NCBI GenBank assembly: GCA_021018995.1
Contig: CM037589.1
Location: 6,959,001 to 7,023,000, forward strand
Reading direction: 5' to 3'
Source: Chloranthus sessilifolius
Taxonomy: Eukaryota > Streptophyta > Magnoliopsida > Chloranthales > Chloranthaceae
Length of the DNA: 64,000 bases
Under the pieces are notes generated by a model that worked only from the letters and a program-made list of their open reading frames with translations, had not been told where the DNA came from and ran no database searches. The translations under genes were made by a program, and so were the position numbers. Below are positions 21,457 to 32,642 of the stretch, piece by piece (the stretch's first letter is position 1; each line of letters starts with the position of its first letter).

Positions 21457-24036
21457 TGTAATAGCCCGAAAAATCACGCTAAACTATGACTTCGGGATCC
21501 GTGCCCGATCGGTCATAGGTTTGACCAAATGGAAGTCCAATAGTTAGCATGAGGTGTGATGAACGGATGAGATGTGATAAACTTAATGTCTATGTGGTGT
21601 GTGTTGTAAATGTGAAGTCGCATACACCTATCGCGGTGTATGTGTTTAACACACACAAGTGAGAAAAGGGATAAAAGGGTTTAATAACCCTAGAGGTGTA
21701 TTTTGGTTGTTGAAGGAGAGTAAAGAAGAGAGAGAGAGAGAGAGAAAAGTAAGAGAGGAGTTATTGCAACTAATTGGAGGGGGGATTCAAGAGATAAAAG
21801 CCGGATTCAACGCGATTTGGATCTGTTAGAGCCAAAGCTGGAAACCCTAGCCTTCCAACTATTTGATTGAAATCAACTTGAGATCTATTCAAGGTAAAAT
21901 TTTTGTAAATAAAATGCATAGATTATAGGGGTTAAGTTGTGATTGAATGTGGGTTAAAATCATAGGATAATGGCTTAGAAAAATAGAGGAAAAAGTATGG
22001 AAAAAGATTGGGAAGAACAGCTCGAAAGGGGCTGAATCTGACAATTTCGATTAATCGAAATTGGCCAGGAAGTTGAAAGGTCAGAGGACCCCGATTTCGA
22101 TTAATCGAATTTGATTTCGATTAATCGATTTGGGGATCGATTAATCGGAGGAACCTGGTGGACCCTGTGGGTTGGAGGAAATGACTTGAGGAAAAATCGA
22201 CTAATCGAAATGGGATTTCGATTAATCGATTTTAGTTTTCGATTAATCGATTTGGGATCGATTAATCAACTTGTGAAACTCGACTGTTCGAACTGAGGGT
22301 CGACTTTGCGAAAAGAAGAATTTCGATTAATCGAAATTGGATTCGATTAATCGAATGAAAACTCGACTGTTCGAACTGAGGATCGACTTTGCGAAAAGAA
22401 GAATTTCGATTAATCGAAATTGGATTCGATTAATCGAATGAAAACTCATTGTCAATCGAGGATCGACTTTGCGAAAAGGAGAATTTCGATTAATCGAAAT
22501 TGGATTGATTAATCGAATAAGCTCATTCGTCAACGAGGATCGACCTTGCGAAACAGAGAATTTCGATTAATCGAAATTACTTCGATTAATCGATATTGAC
22601 CTTCGATTAATCGATTTTGGAATTCGATTAATCGACTGAGATAAATTATGTTGACTTTTAGGTTTGACTTTAAGATTCTTGGAGGGTCTTATACCTTCTT
22701 TATTGCATCCTTTGTGATGTGTTTCACCTGTTATGTGGTACCATAGGTGGTCCGTGTGGACTAGTGCACAAGGAGCCACGTGGGACCTTGATGCATTGAT
22801 CAAATGAAGACTTGAGGTAGGGAACACCTTGAACATGTACCTTATTTTACAAGAGCATGTATGTAGTGATATAGAATTCAATTCAAATGTTTATTTCTTA
22901 AGAATTTGTGAAAAGTGTGTGTGTGTGACATCCATAAGAGTAATCATGATGAGCCATCCCCAGGGGATGAAGAAGTAAAGAGATAAGGGTATCAAGTATG
23001 ATGCAAGTAAATGGATACATCCCAGGGATGTATCCAAGGATTGAATCATGTTTGATAGGGCCTAACTGATATAAGATAGCACATTTACACGGTGAATAAC
23101 TATATGTAAGGCACCGATATTTTTATTATTTGAGGTTTGATAGGGTACCCCACCGACGTGGCGGGATATCCACGGCCCGACACGGGAGGATATCCAGATA
23201 TAGTAAGCACACCCCAGGGGTGTTGATTGAGACAAGTGAAACCCCGCCACCAATCCCCAGGGGAAAGGGGCTTGGGTACTATTGGTATTCCCAGGGAATA
23301 CGGTTAAAACTGTCTATATAGATGACGATGATGGGTATCTCATCGAGGCTCGATGCTATATTGCTCGGGGATTACTTAAGTTGAAAGTTTAAGTTTTGCT
23401 TTAGGCCTTTTCAGCATCATTCATGAGTAAATGAAAATACAAGTAATCAATAGTAAAACGAAATGCTTTTTACCTGTTTCATTAACAATCATGCATGGCA
23501 TATCATGGAATATATGTGAGTTATAATTTATATGTTCAACCGTGTTGTTCCCTATTGAGCTAGGATGTAGCTCACCCTATAGACTATACGTCGCAGGTCC
23601 ACTACTAGCGACTCTGAGGCTTGAGGAGGCGATCGTGAGTGTCGGACCTTTGGAGCCACCTCCAGAGGACTTCTTCTAGAGGACTCCGTTGTGCCACTTT
23701 GAGGGATTTTGGAGAGAGTTTTTGTACGGCTTGGTATGTCAAGCCTTGATTCTGTTTAAACCATGTATATATATAGATGGGATTATTCTTTTGGGGCGAA
23801 CCATCCGTGATGATTGCTATCATCGATGGTTCGGATCGGTTCTCCATTCATGTAGAGGCATGAGGGTAGAACTGTCTTTTGGAGAGTTAATTAATATAGA
23901 TTCAAATTCCGCAATTTCGTTTATTATTTTATTGCAATGCTTTATATACCAGTGTTCCGTGCTTAGCTAAGGGGCACGGTCAAGATGATCGTGCTGATGG
24001 CACGGGTTTCGGGGTGCCGAAATCCGGGCTGTCACA
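21457..24036 (+). mobile_element. Solo LTR A (Gypsy, Tekay/Del-like), nested
   Basis: TGTAATAGCCCGAAAAATCACG ... GGGCTGTCACA, 2580 bp, with a perfect 5-bp target duplication AAAAC (21452-21456 and 24037-24041). Homologous phrases are found in reverse in the solo LTR at 47389-49947 (GAGCTAGGATGTAGCTCACC, GAACCATC...GATGGTTC). No internal region is attached, so this is a solo LTR left by recombination. Confidence 0.85.
22045..22640. repeat. Palindromic TTCGATTAATCGAA array inside LTR A
   Basis: About 20 copies of the self-complementary word TCGATTAATCGA, many as full TTCGATTAATCGAA. Within 22290-22560 they are arranged in a higher-order unit of about 80 bp with the spacer phrase CGACTTTGCGAAAAGAAGAA. 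The array begins about 0.6 kb from the LTR start. Confidence 0.9.
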
Positions 24037-24514
24037 AAAACTCTCTAGCCTCTTCTCTCAAATCTCCTGCTCAACCACCGACAAGATCGAACGAGGACGA
24101 AAGAGAAGAAAGCTTGGATGAACCGACGCTTTGGGCATCGATCTCTTCAACCCGAATAGCCACAAGATCAATCATTCTCCCTTCAACAAGTAGGTACCCA
24201 TTAATCCGATCTATTCTTCTCAGATCCCATCACGTAGGATGCGTTTAATAGCGCATCGATGAGTTGAAAACTAATTAAACCCTAATATCTTGTAAATCTG
24301 ATAAATCTGCATAGTTAGTAATTCACCCTTCTATTAAAATTGAGAATCTATATTCTTGTAGTATCTTTTTAAATCTTCCTTTTGCTTGACTGCCGCAGGC
24401 GAACCACCGGTCGGATGATGCCGAAAATTAGTAGGGAGGTCCAATCTTACCCAAGCCCCAATTTTCGTGGAGAAATCTACCCCAAATCGATTGGACATGA
24501 CTAATCAATTGGGA

Positions 24515-24790
24515 ACAACGGACGTCCACATGTTTCAGAACGGACGTCCGTAAGCGTTAGGATGGACGTTCGTAAGCTTTAGGACGAACATTCATAGTTT
24601 GTGTACTCCATTTTCGTGCTCGACAGACATCCGTGCATTCAGGATATACGTCTGTAGTTTGGGTACTCCACTGTCATGCTCGACCGGCATCCATGTATTC
24701 AAGACGGGCGTCCATAGTTGGGATACCCTACTGTCATGTTCAATGGACGTCTGTGGATTCAAGACGAACGTTCGTGGTGTCAGTGATGGT
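24515..24790. repeat. Degenerate GGACGTCC array inside the outer LTR
   Basis: Repeated words ACGGACGTCCGT, GGATGGACGTTCG, GACGAACGTTCGT. From 24595 there are about three ~60-bp units with the phrase GGGTACTCCACTGTCATGC. Open frames across it on both strands are artefacts of the repeat. Confidence 0.75.
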
Positions 24791-24899
24791 TGGACTCGAT
24801 TAGGACCTGATTCAGGTTCAGTATTTCGAATCATCGGTGTCTTATGGTAGAGTATCGAGTACTCTACCCACCCACTACTGTATCATGACCAAAATTTTT

Positions 24900-26025
24900 A
24901 ATGCATATTAATATTGAATTGAGGTCTTTTGATCAATATTCATGACAAATTTAAAAACTTATAATCACGATATCTTTTTATTTATTTATCCGTTTACAGT
25001 ATATTATATATCAAATTTTATCACCTCGACGGGATCTTCACGATGACATAGAGACATTAAGATTTTGATGTCATCTGTGAAGTTAAACTCTAACCTTTCG
25101 TGTTTCTTGATTACGCGTACACTAAGAACTATATATATTCTATATCTGTATTGATGTACTATATATATATATATATATATATGATTTTATTCATCAACTA
25201 AAATAAGACTATATTTCTGTCATTATTACGGTGTACGTTTTAAAAGCTAGGTCATGTATGTCAATGTATGAGATCACGCTTACGCTTGGGCGTGGTGATT
25301 CGCTGAGATAGTATAGAAGTGGGGATCACACCGTATTCACATGTCTTACAACTCATGATGATATAGAACATCATGACGAGTGGAATAAGATATGATACTC
25401 AACCTTTAAGCCTTCATCATGGTGGGGTTCCTTTCATGGTCACATGAAATTCGGAATGTAGGCATCCATGTATGGATGTAATACCTTTATGGGAGTATGG
25501 GCTGTCACATGAAGTACATCCAGGTTACTAAGGAACCCGTCCCTAGAAAAGCATGGTTTAGTTAAGCTTATCACATCATGGCACAGTCTGGATTCAGGTT
25601 GTATGATAAGATAAGATACGAATATAATAAGATATCGTTATGTAAGCTAACATAAGATTAATAATTTAAGTTTGTATGTGTCGTTCCTTGCGTAGCCACC
25701 GTGATGATTTAAGTTTGTATGTTGTTCTCGCCTTTAAAGACGAGTACGCTTGTCAGGCGCTCCTGAGACTAGATGGGTGTATGATATGATTTGATATGTT
25801 ATGATATGGAGGGGTGGTATGTTATGGTGGTATACTACTATAGTCCCTCATATGGTAGACTCGAGCAGCGACTATGGCACAGGTCGTATTAAGAATAGAA
25901 GTAAGTATACGCCTAATCGGTCTCCAAAAGAGGCCAATTTAAGTACCCAAAATAGTATTTTATGATCTTCAAACTAGGTAATTACTAATGATTTCTATAG
26001 TTTAGTGGATTATGGGCAGATTACA
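24900..26025. other. Body of the outer LTR, noncoding
   Basis: No gene. Holds a (TA)n run at about 25160-25181 and several GATATGATA words. The sequence belongs to the outer LTR. Confidence 0.5.
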
Positions 26026-26030
26026 AGTTA

Positions 26031-28090
26031 TTGATAAAACGCGTCAAAAGAAGGCAATAATCATGGATTCAATGCAACAAGATTGTCGAACCAAGAAGGA
26101 GCTCCAAAAGAGCGAAAGATGTGACGAGCATTAGTCAAAAATCACTTGGTGGCAAGCAGTAAAAATTGATTGCAGATAAGGAAATAAAAAGGCAAAAGAA
26201 TTCAATTAGAAATTAAGAAGAAATATAAGGAGACCCGCATTTGTGGCCGCAAGCCCACTCTCGTGGTTGCAAGAATGGACCCAAAAGTTTTGCTTTAAGC
26301 GCTCTGAATGCTCAGATATGCGGGGAGATGCCCAGAATTCTATATTTTTATATTTTGCTTATTAATAGTACTTTGTAATTAGGTTAAACTATTTTTTCTT
26401 AAGCTTTTTCTCTTTTTTATTTTAAGGGAGAACTTGGAAGTCTTTCAATAGTTGTAGAGGATTTGAGTTTTTTACTTAAAGATTCAACAATTAATATTGA
26501 AATATTATGTTGGTGACATCGGATCCGTGTGTGATGCGTAGATCGGAGCTGAGAGGCTAACTCTCTTGTTCAAAGAGAAAGTGAATCCTAGATAAGTAGA
26601 TAATTTCCTTTCAGTTTATCATTCTTATTTGAATATTGAATCATGGGGCTAGGTAATTCTAGATGAATATTATACTTCCATTGAAAATCTATCTATAGTC
26701 ATTGATCTTGTAGATTAATGAGCATAAAAGGGTTATCTAGTAACCTAGATTGGTCTTGTAGATTAATATAGGATGTCGTATGATTGATTAATATGCTATA
26801 ATTGTTTATTCATGATATGTTATACCTTGTGCATGACTCATGTCATTCGTAAATGCATCATAGTAACTAAGATAATATATGCGTGGATCATTAATCGTAT
26901 TATTTTTGAATTATTTTGCTTATAGTAAAATAAGGGTAGATATTAATTGTTTATTATTGATTCAATTGAAGGGAGTGAATCTAACTATTCTAGGGTGTAA
27001 CTCTATCCTTGAATGCCATCATCTTTTTTTCATTCTTTAATTTCGAGTCATTTTTGTTAATTGTTAATCTTTCATTTTAATTTATTGAGTAGTGTTAATT
27101 TCACCATCAAACATTTTCATCCTTAGTCAGGGGCGGAGCCACGTTATGACTTAGGTGGTCAATTGACCACCCAAACTTTCTAAAAATTTGTTATTAAGCT
27201 TTAAGTGTCTTAATTTATAGTAGTAGATTTTCATCCATCCAAAATTATATTGACCACCTAAAATTATTTAAAATCTTCAAACAAACTTTTTTATGGTATT
27301 TCTTTTCATAACAAATATTTTTTCTTTAATTTTTTTAACTAAATCCGACAATTTTGGCCTATTTTTTAGCTCCCCTCCATTTATTTAGGTGTTCGAACTT
27401 ATTTTCGGAGAGATTTCTCTCATAATGGGCTCCACTATGTTGTAGAGCTGCATACTCATATTTATGGTATTAAGCTCTAATATAATTACTTTAAAAAATT
27501 AAGTAATTTATTACACATAACAAAGTTTGAACCTATAACCTAACGTTTAGGGAATACTAAGTCTACCACTAGAGCAATTCACTAAGATATGTATAGAGCA
27601 TAAAAAACTTAATACATATATAATTTTTAAAAGACATCAAAATTATTAATTAAAAAAATATCGGGTCTTCCCGTTCATCATCGGGATATGTTCAACAGCT
27701 TCGATGGTCTCATGGGCTCCCTACAACGTATTGCCATATCATCCTACTCTTTGGAGGATGACGACGAGGATGATGCTACCTCGTAGTCATTCTTCGAGGA
27801 AATTTTGAATTAGACCAATTTTATTGGAACGGCCTAATCGATATGCATATAATTTTCTTTTATTTCGTTTGTAGATATTTTCATTTTTTTAGCGTTTGCT
27901 TAGAAAAAAAAATTATACAATTTTCCAACATTAATTGATTAGATGACCACCTTATGAAAAAATTCTGGCTCCACCCCTGACCTTAATAGAAATTAGGTTT
28001 AACACTCTTACGAGTTAGTAAATTTACTCGCCCCCTGTGGGTTCGACATCTGTAATACTTACCCTTATTCCACGAACTTATGCACTTGCA
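26031..28090 (+). mobile_element. Solo LTR C (Gypsy, Tat/Athila-like), nested
   Basis: Runs from TTGATAAAACGCGTC to TATGCACTTGCA, flanked by perfect 5-bp copies of AGTTA (26026-26030, 28091-28095). The CCCCCTGTGGGTTCGACATC phrase near its 3' end is typical of Tat/Athila LTRs. About 1.2 kb remains after removing the hAT insertion at 27128-27979. No internal region adjoins it. Confidence 0.7.
27128..27979. mobile_element. Non-autonomous hAT element (CAGGGGCGGAGCC ends)
   Basis: Inverted termini CAGGGGCGGAGCCACG and CTGGCTCCACCCCTG, with similar 8-bp flanks TCCTTAGT and ACCTTAAT. This end sequence is a widespread plant hAT MITE signature. It is 852 bp with no transposase. Being inside LTR C, it is the youngest insertion in the stack. 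Confidence 0.85.
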
Positions 28091-28906
28091 AGTTACAGTC
28101 TTTTTAAACAATCAACACTTATGCGATGTACAAAGACATTTATCGTTGTAATATGATATATTATATTTATGAGGTATGGTGAGGTACGCTGGGATTGGAA
28201 TGTGTCTAGATCATGGTCTTACATGTAGGTTAAGAGATGATTTTGATAATACGCATGACTTTAATATTTTTTTATTTCTTATATATTATCATATTATTAT
28301 TATCACTCACGAGATGCACCCACAATGCACCTAAGTGGTGTAGGGTGGATTGATAGTATATCGACTGAGTTACGTGTTGTTTAGCAACTCAACCCTCGTA
28401 TCATTTATTCTTTGTAGGTGATTTTATCGACGAAGTGCACGCTGGTTATCCCGATCTTGCGGATGCTGATTTTGTTAATCTCGTAGACACTCAGTATCAT
28501 GAGCCTTGAGAAGGCAACACTGTAGGACACTAGGAGGACCTCCATGCCGATTATTGATAACATTGTTTTAATATTGAGATTAGAATTTGCAATCTAGGCA
28601 GTTTATTCTTTCGTTTCATACAGTGATTGTTTATTTATAGTCTTGTACTTTTTATTTATAGTTGATCTTTATTTCCTTATTGATTAGTAAACATTTCATG
28701 GATTTTATCACATTTTATTTAATCTTTTTGGTTGCTCTAATATTTCATTATTTTATTATTAAATTCATGAATTTTGTAGAACCATATTAGCACGTGAAAA
28801 CTTTGATTATGTATATGTTCGTTTAACGTATCTGAGATGCGTGCGGAGCATGATTTAGAATTCTAGACCCTCGGAGTAGAGTAGAATTTTGGGTCGTGAC
28901 AAACAT

Positions 28907-29068
28907 CACTACAAAAATAGTGTTTCTCCGGCACTTGCTGTTAAGGCAATTTTTTATAGTGACATGACTAATAGCGGCAGTTTTTTATAGAGATGGCACT
29001 AATAGCAGCAATTTTTTGTTAATAGCAACAGTTTTTTACTGCCGCTAATAGTCTTATTTTTTATAGTG
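28907..29068. mobile_element. CACTA-type MITE, 162 bp
   Basis: CACTACAAAAATAGTG ... TTTTTTATAGTG with a 3-bp duplication CAT on both sides. Inner repeats of TAGCGGCAGTTTTTT and CTGCCGCTAATAGTC. Lies five bases from the right end of the outer LTR. Confidence 0.9.
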
Positions 29069-29177
29069 CATTGAGAGGCCTAAGGTAGGGCTAAGAGCAT
29101 TAAGCCCAATGAATTTAGGGCTGGGCTAGAGCAACCAATTAATCCAAAGACATAATCAAGAAACAATATATATATAT

Positions 29178-29540
29178 GGGAGCCGGTTAGGTCTTCCAAT
29201 GGAGGACGATTACCGTCCTCCAAGATACACATGGAGCTCCATGTGGCATCCAAAATACTATTTTGGTGCTACGTGGAGCACAAGTGGACGGTATAGATCA
29301 ATATTAAAAAAGAAATTGAAAAAAACTTTTTAAACCCACAAGTCAAAGTTTGACGGGCATTGGTCCACATTCCACAGTTCAAAAAATACACAGTGGAGAT
29401 GAGTTTTCAAAAAAAAAAAATTCAAAGATGATCTAAACAATGCACCCGAGCTCCACGTGGCATCAAAATAATATGTTGACTGTCACGTGAAAGCTTGGAA
29501 AACGGTGACCGTCCTCCCATGGAGGACGGAGGCCTTTTCC
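29178..29540 (+). mobile_element. Micron-like MITE inside a TA microsatellite, copy 2
   Basis: GGGAGCCGGTTAGGTC ... GGAGGCCTTTTCC, 363 bp, flanked by (AT)n on the left (29166-29177) and (TA)n on the right (29541-29559). The reverse-orientation partner is 7579-7930. Contains CTACGTGGAGC, CTCCACGTGGC and TGTCACGTGA ACGT cores. Confidence 0.75.
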
Positions 29541-29562
29541 TATATATATATATATATATTTG

Positions 29563-29745
29563 GTGGTCACATGCATCTCACGTGCAAAGCTTAGCTTTGC
29601 AGTTGTTACTTTTGTCTTTATCTAGTTGACCAAGATAGGTTTGCTCATCCCAATTAGTTGTGCTAAATTCTTTTTAAGGAAAAAATTAAGATTAGTTGGC
29701 AACTTGGCATGCTTATGCATATTAAATTAATCTCGTGTAAACTAT
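29563..29745 (+). repeat. Direct-repeat segment, left copy
   Basis: TGGTGGTCACATGCATCTC ... TATGCATATTAAATTAATC is repeated with changes at 31464-31675. The hAT element at 30225-31026 lies between the two copies. Confidence 0.6.
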
Positions 29746-29764
29746 TTTTGCAGTAATTTTTTTT

Positions 29765-30216
29765 TCTTTTTTCGATCGGGAATATTCAGCCTCTTAGAAT
29801 TGCTGATTAAGTCTTCGGTTATGTTTAACTAATGCACATCACACTACCATTTAGTACAGATAAATTCCTGCGAATGGCAAATAAGGGGTGAGATTTGAAC
29901 TCAAAATCTCTGCTTGATACATGATTCTGGCCATCGCATCCTATTGGGGTCTTTTTTTTTTCAGTTTTTTTTTTTGGGGAGGATTGGGGTCTTTTTTTAA
30001 ATAAGTTTAGAATAAATTTAAGTGGGAGACACATAGCATTATGAGGTTTTAGCCCCCATTATGAGACTAATAGTCTTTTTCTTTATCCAAATCTATGACG
30101 ATTAAGTCCCAAATTTGCGGTAATTTAAAACAATAATTAATATCTTTCGTTAGCCCCCACTAAAAGAAAACCTCGGCTACGGCTCTGGTTGGAGACTGCC
30201 TATTTCAAATTTGGTA
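29765..30216. other. Possible SINE relic, otherwise unassigned
   Basis: On the minus strand, GAGTTCAAATCTCACCCC near 29892 resembles a SINE B-box, and AGAGGCTGAATATTCC near 29785 recalls the 3' end of SINE family 1. The match is weak. The remainder (29960-30216) shows nothing. Confidence 0.3.
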
Positions 30217-30224
30217 CTTAGAAA

Positions 30225-30538
30225 TAGGATTGCAACAAAGCCGAGCCAGTTCAAGAGCTCAGTCTGAAAATAAAAGTTTTTATTCTCCTAAGTTTGGCTC
30301 AAGAGTCAGAGCCAAGCTTTTTATTTAAAGCTCGTTTGAAATAGAGCTAAGCTTGTAAAGCTCGACTTGACCCGACTCAACTTAATTAATAGTATATAAT
30401 ACATTTATATATAATAAAATATATTATAGAAAATTTTAGTTTTATTTTTCTTTTTCTTTTTTCCCTTATAATAATAGTTACTTTATAATGAATAAATATA
30501 TGTAATAAATAAATAATCCTTATGGTTTTCTCTCTCTT

Positions 30539-30572
<34 letters not shown>

Positions 30573-31026
30573 AGCAACCATTAAAGTTGTTTTTCTCTCG
30601 TCTCAATGAACAATCACTAGCACGGCAATTGACCAACCAATCAACACCCACGACTAACGCCTATGCTCTTAATCAATATATAACACATTATATTTAAACA
30701 ATTTTTTCTCCAATCGTTCCATTAAATCCGACTAAAGGATGAAAAGATATTAGGACTTTCATTTATTAAAATTTATTAAAGCTTTCATCCATTAAAAATA
30801 GATCAGATAATGTATAAAACAACATTAAGAAAAAAAATTATAATAAAATTTATTTAGCTTGAAGCTCGGCTCGACGGACTCGAGCTCGATAGAGCAGAGC
30901 TAGAGCTTAAACTTTTCAAGCTCGAACGGCCAGGGCCAAGTTCTAGCTCAGCTCGTATAAGGTAGAGCCGAGCTAGAGCTAGAGCTAACCCAAGCTTGGG
31001 CTTGGCCCGGCTCAATTGTAGCCCTA
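30225..31026. mobile_element. Non-autonomous hAT element (AGGGCT ends), 802 bp
   Basis: Left TAGGATTGCAACAAAGCCGAGCC, right GGCTCAATTGTAGCCCTA, with a perfect 8-bp target duplication CTTAGAAA (30217-30224, 31027-31034). Internal AGCTCGGCTCGA/GAGCTAGAGC words and a (CT)n microsatellite at about 30530-30572. No transposase. Confidence 0.85.
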
Positions 31027-31463
31027 CTTAGAAAAACATTTACCATATCTAATTGCAATAAGGTTGATCAGCCATTTCGCAATGTTAAAAACACTGCAAG
31101 ATTGGATTCTTCATTTACCAACATAATTTTTTAAAAAATTTACAAAATTCATAATTTTTTCAAAAAAATTATTAGCGATTCAAATTTAATCATTAATTGT
31201 CAAATTCATGAATTATTTGTAACTTTTTTGAAAAATTGTCGGATTCGAGCTCTATATCCCTGATCAAATTGAGATGACTAAGAGCCCCAGAAGGAAAGAT
31301 GATGAGGAATCAATGGTGAAGAGTGTAGCATTGTGTTTAGTAGTTCAAATCTCATAAAAGACACAGAAAAAAGGACTCATACCTTGAGGCTTGAGTACGA
31401 GAGGTTTTTAACAGTATTTTAAGGCTTGACCAATAACGTATATGTGTGCCTCTCACGTGACTT

Positions 31464-31675
31464 GGTGGTCACATGCATGGCTTATCGTTAGCCTAGTAGT
31501 TGGTAGTTTGTTACCTTTGTCTTTATCCAATTTAACTTATCCTGGTAGGTAGGTTTGCTTATCCAATTTAGTTGTGCTAAATTCTCATTAAGCGTAACTT
31601 TAATAATTCTTATTAAGGAGAAGGTAAAGATTAGTTGGTAGGATTATGCATATTAAATAAGTCTCGTGTAACAGT
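31464..31675 (+). repeat. Direct-repeat segment, right copy
   Basis: Right copy of the segment at 29563-29745 (TGGTGGTCACATGCATGG ... TATGCATATTAAATAAGTC), with small insertions. Origin unknown. Confidence 0.6.
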
Positions 31676-31776
31676 AAGTTTTGAATGAATTAGGTTGGAG
31701 AGCTATCATCATTATCATTATCTAAATAACCCTAACAAAATCAAATCTTTAACCCTAAAAACACTAAAGTCATCTA

Positions 31777-31838
<62 letters not shown>
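31777..31838. repeat. (AAT)n(ATT)n palindromic microsatellite
   Basis: About 9 AAT units run straight into about 11 ATT units, giving a perfect snap-back hairpin. It abuts the proposed left end of the Mutator-like element at 31842. Confidence 0.9.
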
Positions 31839-31839
<1 letters not shown>

Positions 31840-32204
31840 AAGGGAAATTTATCTGATCGGCCCTGTCAGATATACCTTTTACGTCAGAGGCCCTGTGGTT
31901 TCACCTTTATCTAAACCGACCAGCTCCAAGCCTAGCCGACCCTAAGGAGAGTAAAAAGTTCAAATTACCCCCTTCTATGACTTTCTTTAACCCACAAAGC
32001 ATCCTCTTCTTCCTCATTGTAATATGCTAAAAAGTTAGAGGTGGGTCAGGTCACAGGTAACGACGTCTTCTTCCTTAATCTGATATGCTCTGATCTGCTA
32101 TTTTGAAGAAGAAAACAGAGGCTTGGGAGAAGAAGTCATGCATTTCTCCATTATGAGAAGAAGACTCTGCAGTTTACCCTTGCAACGCGAGGTATCTTAC
32201 ATAA

Positions 32205-32325
32205 ACCCCATTTTCAGTTTATTAGGGTCTCTTAATTGGGCAATATAAGAAATAATTTAAGTTTATTGATCCATATTTTCAGTTTGTTAGGATCTCTTAT
32301 TCGTGCAGTATAAGAAAGTCTTTGT
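32205..32325 (+). repeat. 65-bp tandem duplication near the MULE left end
   Basis: Two copies of TTTTCAGTTTATTAGGGTCTC / TTTTCAGTTTGTTAGGATCTC with matching AATATAAGAAA tails start at 32211 and 32276. This may be the subterminal or promoter region of the element. Confidence 0.7.
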
Positions 32326-32354
32326 ATCCTTGGATCATTTTTTAAAAAGTATAT

Positions 32355-32590
32355 ATCTCGATTGCAAATATAATCGTCATCGACTTTATATACAGTCGAT
32401 ATCGATTGCAAATATAATCGTTATCGACTCTATATTTAATCGATAACGATTGTCTATAAAGTTGATGACGATTATATATACAATCGATATCGATTGTATA
32501 TAGAGTCGATGCTGATTATATTTGAAATCGATATCGACTATATATAAAGTCAATATCGATTGTATATATAATCGATTGTATATAGAGTCC
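32355..32590. repeat. ATCGAT minisatellite array 1 (upstream of transposase)
   Basis: About 11-12 units of ~20 bp built from a TCGATATCGA-like palindromic core and an AT-rich spacer such as CTATATATAG. Lies just upstream of the transposase ATG at 32643, in the promoter or leader. Confidence 0.9.
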
Positions 32591-32642
32591 TTTCTTTTTT
32601 GTTTCATCAGTCTTATACCCCTTCCTTCTCATTCTTAAACAG

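Larger units (their letters stand above)
21241..28901 (+). mobile_element. Outer long LTR (Gypsy, Tekay/Del-like), host of nested insertions
   Basis: The right end TTTTGGGTCGTGACA is typical of this LTR type. The left end is put tentatively at TATAATAACTCGACCC, its inverted partner. A TATA-like CTATAAATTC lies near 21348, and a 3' part with GCAACTCAACCCTCGTATC and TTGTAGGTGATTT parallels the inner LTR at 21457-24036. Removing the two nested LTRs leaves about 3.0 kb. This is the oldest member of the stack; the left border is uncertain. Confidence 0.55.

Noticed and set aside
22111-22881. Open frames with repeated RLI/SINR motifs
   Set aside because: They translate the TTCGATTAATCGAA palindrome array of LTR A; not protein-coding.
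24592-24850. Open frames on both strands with ~20-residue repeats
   Set aside because: They are translations of the GGACGTCC array inside an LTR.
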